Shown here: in pieces, positions 11,678-13,069 of the stretch
Position numbering within the stretch: the stretch's first letter is position 1
Layout: every line of letters begins with the position of its first letter
Assembly: GCA_037446075.1 (NCBI GenBank)
Contig: JBBIJH010000066.1
Location: 1-13,069, forward strand
DNA: 13,069 bases
Source of the DNA: JBBIJH01 sp037446075
GTDB taxonomy: Bacteria > Bacteroidota > Ignavibacteria > UBA10030 > JAHEZR01
Direction: 5' to 3'
Notes under the pieces: model-generated
Told to the model about the DNA's origin: nothing
What the model saw: the letters and a program-made list of their open reading frames with translations, nothing else
Database searches by the model: none
Made by a program: the position numbers and the translations under genes

Positions 11678-13015
11678 ATGGCGAAACTGACAGAAACATT
11701 CCGGAACATTCTTAAAATTCAGGAGCTGAGACAGCGGCTGATCTTCACCGCCAGTCTCTTGATCGTTTGTCGGATTGGAGCACACATCACTTTGCCGGGG
11801 GTCGATGCCTCCGTCCTTAACCAGGCGATGCAGAACCAGGCATCGAACACGCTCTTCGCGCTCTATGACCTTTTTGTCGGAGGGGCCTTTAGTGCGGCGG
11901 CCGTGTTTGCTCTAGGCATCATGCCGTACATCAGCTCTTCGATCGTGATCCAGCTTTTGGGGGCGGTCGTACCGTATTTTCAGAAACTGACAAAGGAGGG
12001 CGAAGAAGGCCGAAAGAAGATCACGCAGTACACACGTTACGGTACTGTCCTCATTTCAGCCTTGCAGGCGTGGGGGATGAGCTTCAGGTTGCAAAGCTTG
12101 ACCGCGGCCGGTGTTCCGATTGTTCCTCCCGAAGTTCAGGGATTCGGGTTCACGATGAGTACGGTCATCGTTCTGACCGCCGGGACGATCTTCATGATGT
12201 GGCTGGGAGAGCAGATCACGGAAAGGGGTATCGGCAACGGCATCTCGCTGATCATCTTCATCGGAATCGTTGCACGCTTCCCCAACGCTTTGCTCGACGA
12301 GTATCAGCTCGTCAGCTCTGGTGCCCGGGGACTCGTTGTGGAGATTGTGATTTTCGCTTTAATGGCGCTCATCGTCGCAGGCGTCGTTTTCGTGACCCAA
12401 GGGACACGACGGATTCCGGTCCAGTATGCAAAGCGAGTCATCGGGCGAAAAGTCTACGGTGGCGTGACGCAGTACATTCCGATGCGTGTGAACACGGCAG
12501 GTGTGATGCCGATCATCTTCGCCCAATCGATCATGTTTATTCCTCAGACAATCGTGACGTTCTTTCCCGAGAGCGAATTCATGGCCTCAATTTCCAGGCA
12601 CCTGAACTATACTTCGACTCTCTACTCGTTGTTGTACGCGATCATGATCGTCTTCTTCACCTACTTTTACACGGCGATTGCCTTTAATCCGAAAGACGTC
12701 GCGGAGACGATGCAGAAACAGGGCGGCTTCATCCCGGGGATTCGACCCGGAAAGCACACATCGGATTTTATCGACAACATCTTGACGAAGATCACGCTTC
12801 CGGGTTCAATCTTTTTGGCCATCGTTGCGATCCTCCCGGCGTTTATGAGCAACGTGGGGGTTACGTCACACCTTGCATCGTTTTTCGGGGGCACGAGCCT
12901 CTTGATTGTCGTGGGTGTTGCCCTTGACACGCTTCAACAAATCGAGTCACATCTTCTGATGCGTCACTACGATGGATTTATGAAATCGGGGCGGATCAAA
13001 GGACGAAGGTTTTAG
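11678..13015 (+). CDS. secY: Preprotein translocase subunit SecY
   Basis: SecY (445 aa) forms the protein-conducting channel of the inner membrane with SecE, driven by SecA or the ribosome. About ten hydrophobic segments can be read, starting with LIFTASLLIVCRIGAHITLP (about 21-40). The plug and TM2 region follows as TLFALYDLFVGGAFSAAAVF, then FALGIMPYISSSIVIQLLG. The cytoplasmic loop with GTRRIPVQYAKRVIGRKVYG (about 246-265) and the loop GGFIPGIRPGKHTSDFI (about 349-365), with its conserved Arg near 356, are the SecA/ribosome contact loops. The C-terminus ends MKSGRIKGRRF. GAGGAG (11655-11660) is 17 bases before the ATG, rather far. The length is normal for the family. Confidence 0.98.
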   Translation: MAKLTETFRNILKIQELRQRLIFTASLLIVCRIGAHITLPGVDASVLNQAMQNQASNTLFALYDLFVGGAFSAAAVFALGIMPYISSSIVIQLLGAVVPYFQKLTKEGEEGRKKITQYTRYGTVLISALQAWGMSFRLQSLTAAGVPIVPPEVQGFGFTMSTVIVLTAGTIFMMWLGEQITERGIGNGISLIIFIGIVARFPNALLDEYQLVSSGARGLVVEIVIFALMALIVAGVVFVTQGTRRIPVQYAKRVIGRKVYGGVTQYIPMRVNTAGVMPIIFAQSIMFIPQTIVTFFPESEFMASISRHLNYTSTLYSLLYAIMIVFFTYFYTAIAFNPKDVAETMQKQGGFIPGIRPGKHTSDFIDNILTKITLPGSIFLAIVAILPAFMSNVGVTSHLASFFGGTSLLIVVGVALDTLQQIESHLLMRHYDGFMKSGRIKGRRF

Positions 13016-13047
13016 GCTGAGACCACTGAGGCATCCGGTAGCGATGT

Positions 13048-13069
13048 ATGGTGCTGATTAAGACGGAAA
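13048..13069 (+). CDS. map: Probable methionine aminopeptidase, first codons only (partial)
   Basis: Seven complete codons (MVLIKTE) run off the right edge. Type I methionine aminopeptidases often start M-[IV]-x-[IL]-K-T-x-E, and map directly after secY is a known order in lineages that lack adk at this spot. Another ATG at 13044 stops after five codons. The stretch is far too short for a firm call; synteny carries most of the weight. Confidence 0.5.

Noticed and set aside
12070..12687. 205-codon forward frame inside secY
   Set aside because: Out-of-frame reading of secY; low-complexity Arg/Asp/His-rich translation without the hydrophobic pattern or any domain.

Overview
This window is one long, same-strand ribosomal-protein and translation-factor cluster. 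It runs from the 3' end of the elongation factor G gene (fusA), through tuf, the whole S10 block and the whole spc block to secY, and ends in the first codons of a probable map gene. The order is fusA(end)-tuf-rpsJ-rplC-rplD-rplW-rplB-rpsS-rplV-rpsC-rplP-rpmC-rpsQ-rplN-[55-codon ORF]-rplX-rplE-rpsN-rpsH-rplF-rplR-tRNA-Gln-[spacer]-rpsE-rpmD-rplO-secY-(map). No expected S10/spc gene is missing. The organism is a bacterium of moderate G+C. The secY-to-map junction without adk, the protein style of L2, L16 and SecY, and the Cys4 forms of S14 and L24 suggest the Bacteroidota/Chlorobiota/Ignavibacteria side of the tree (FCB group). That placement is an inference from memory of family sequences, not a phylogeny.

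Region by region: positions 1-1357 hold the str-type end (EF-G tail, EF-Tu). An intrinsic-terminator-like hairpin (1368-1402) separates tuf from rpsJ and could set the ratio of EF-Tu to ribosomal-protein transcripts. Positions 1437-6966 are a tightly packed S10/early spc block, with gaps of 8-62 bases and one ATGA overlap (rpmC/rpsQ). Positions 6967-7138 break the packing. That gap is filled by a cysteine-rich 55-codon ORF that starts behind an AGGGGA and ends in an ATGA overlap with rplX. Positions 7139-9423 carry rplX, rplE, rpsN (zinc type), rpsH and rplF.

Positions 9424-10416 are the loosest part. A 163-base leader precedes rplR and can fold into a compact three-way junction. A small hairpin follows rplR, then a complete tRNA-Gln(UUG) gene, then about 330 bases with no recognisable gene. 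From rpsE onward the packing is tight again (GTGA overlap rpsE/rpmD, 5 bases to rplO, 21 to secY).

The genes make the elongation GTPases, proteins of both ribosomal subunits and the core of the protein-export channel, the usual co-expressed growth set. I see no mobile element, CRISPR array, defence system or metabolic island. The points worth a second look are small: the Cys-rich microORF, the candidate RNA structures at rplR, rplD and tuf/rpsJ, and the tRNA embedded in the operon with its unexplained downstream spacer.
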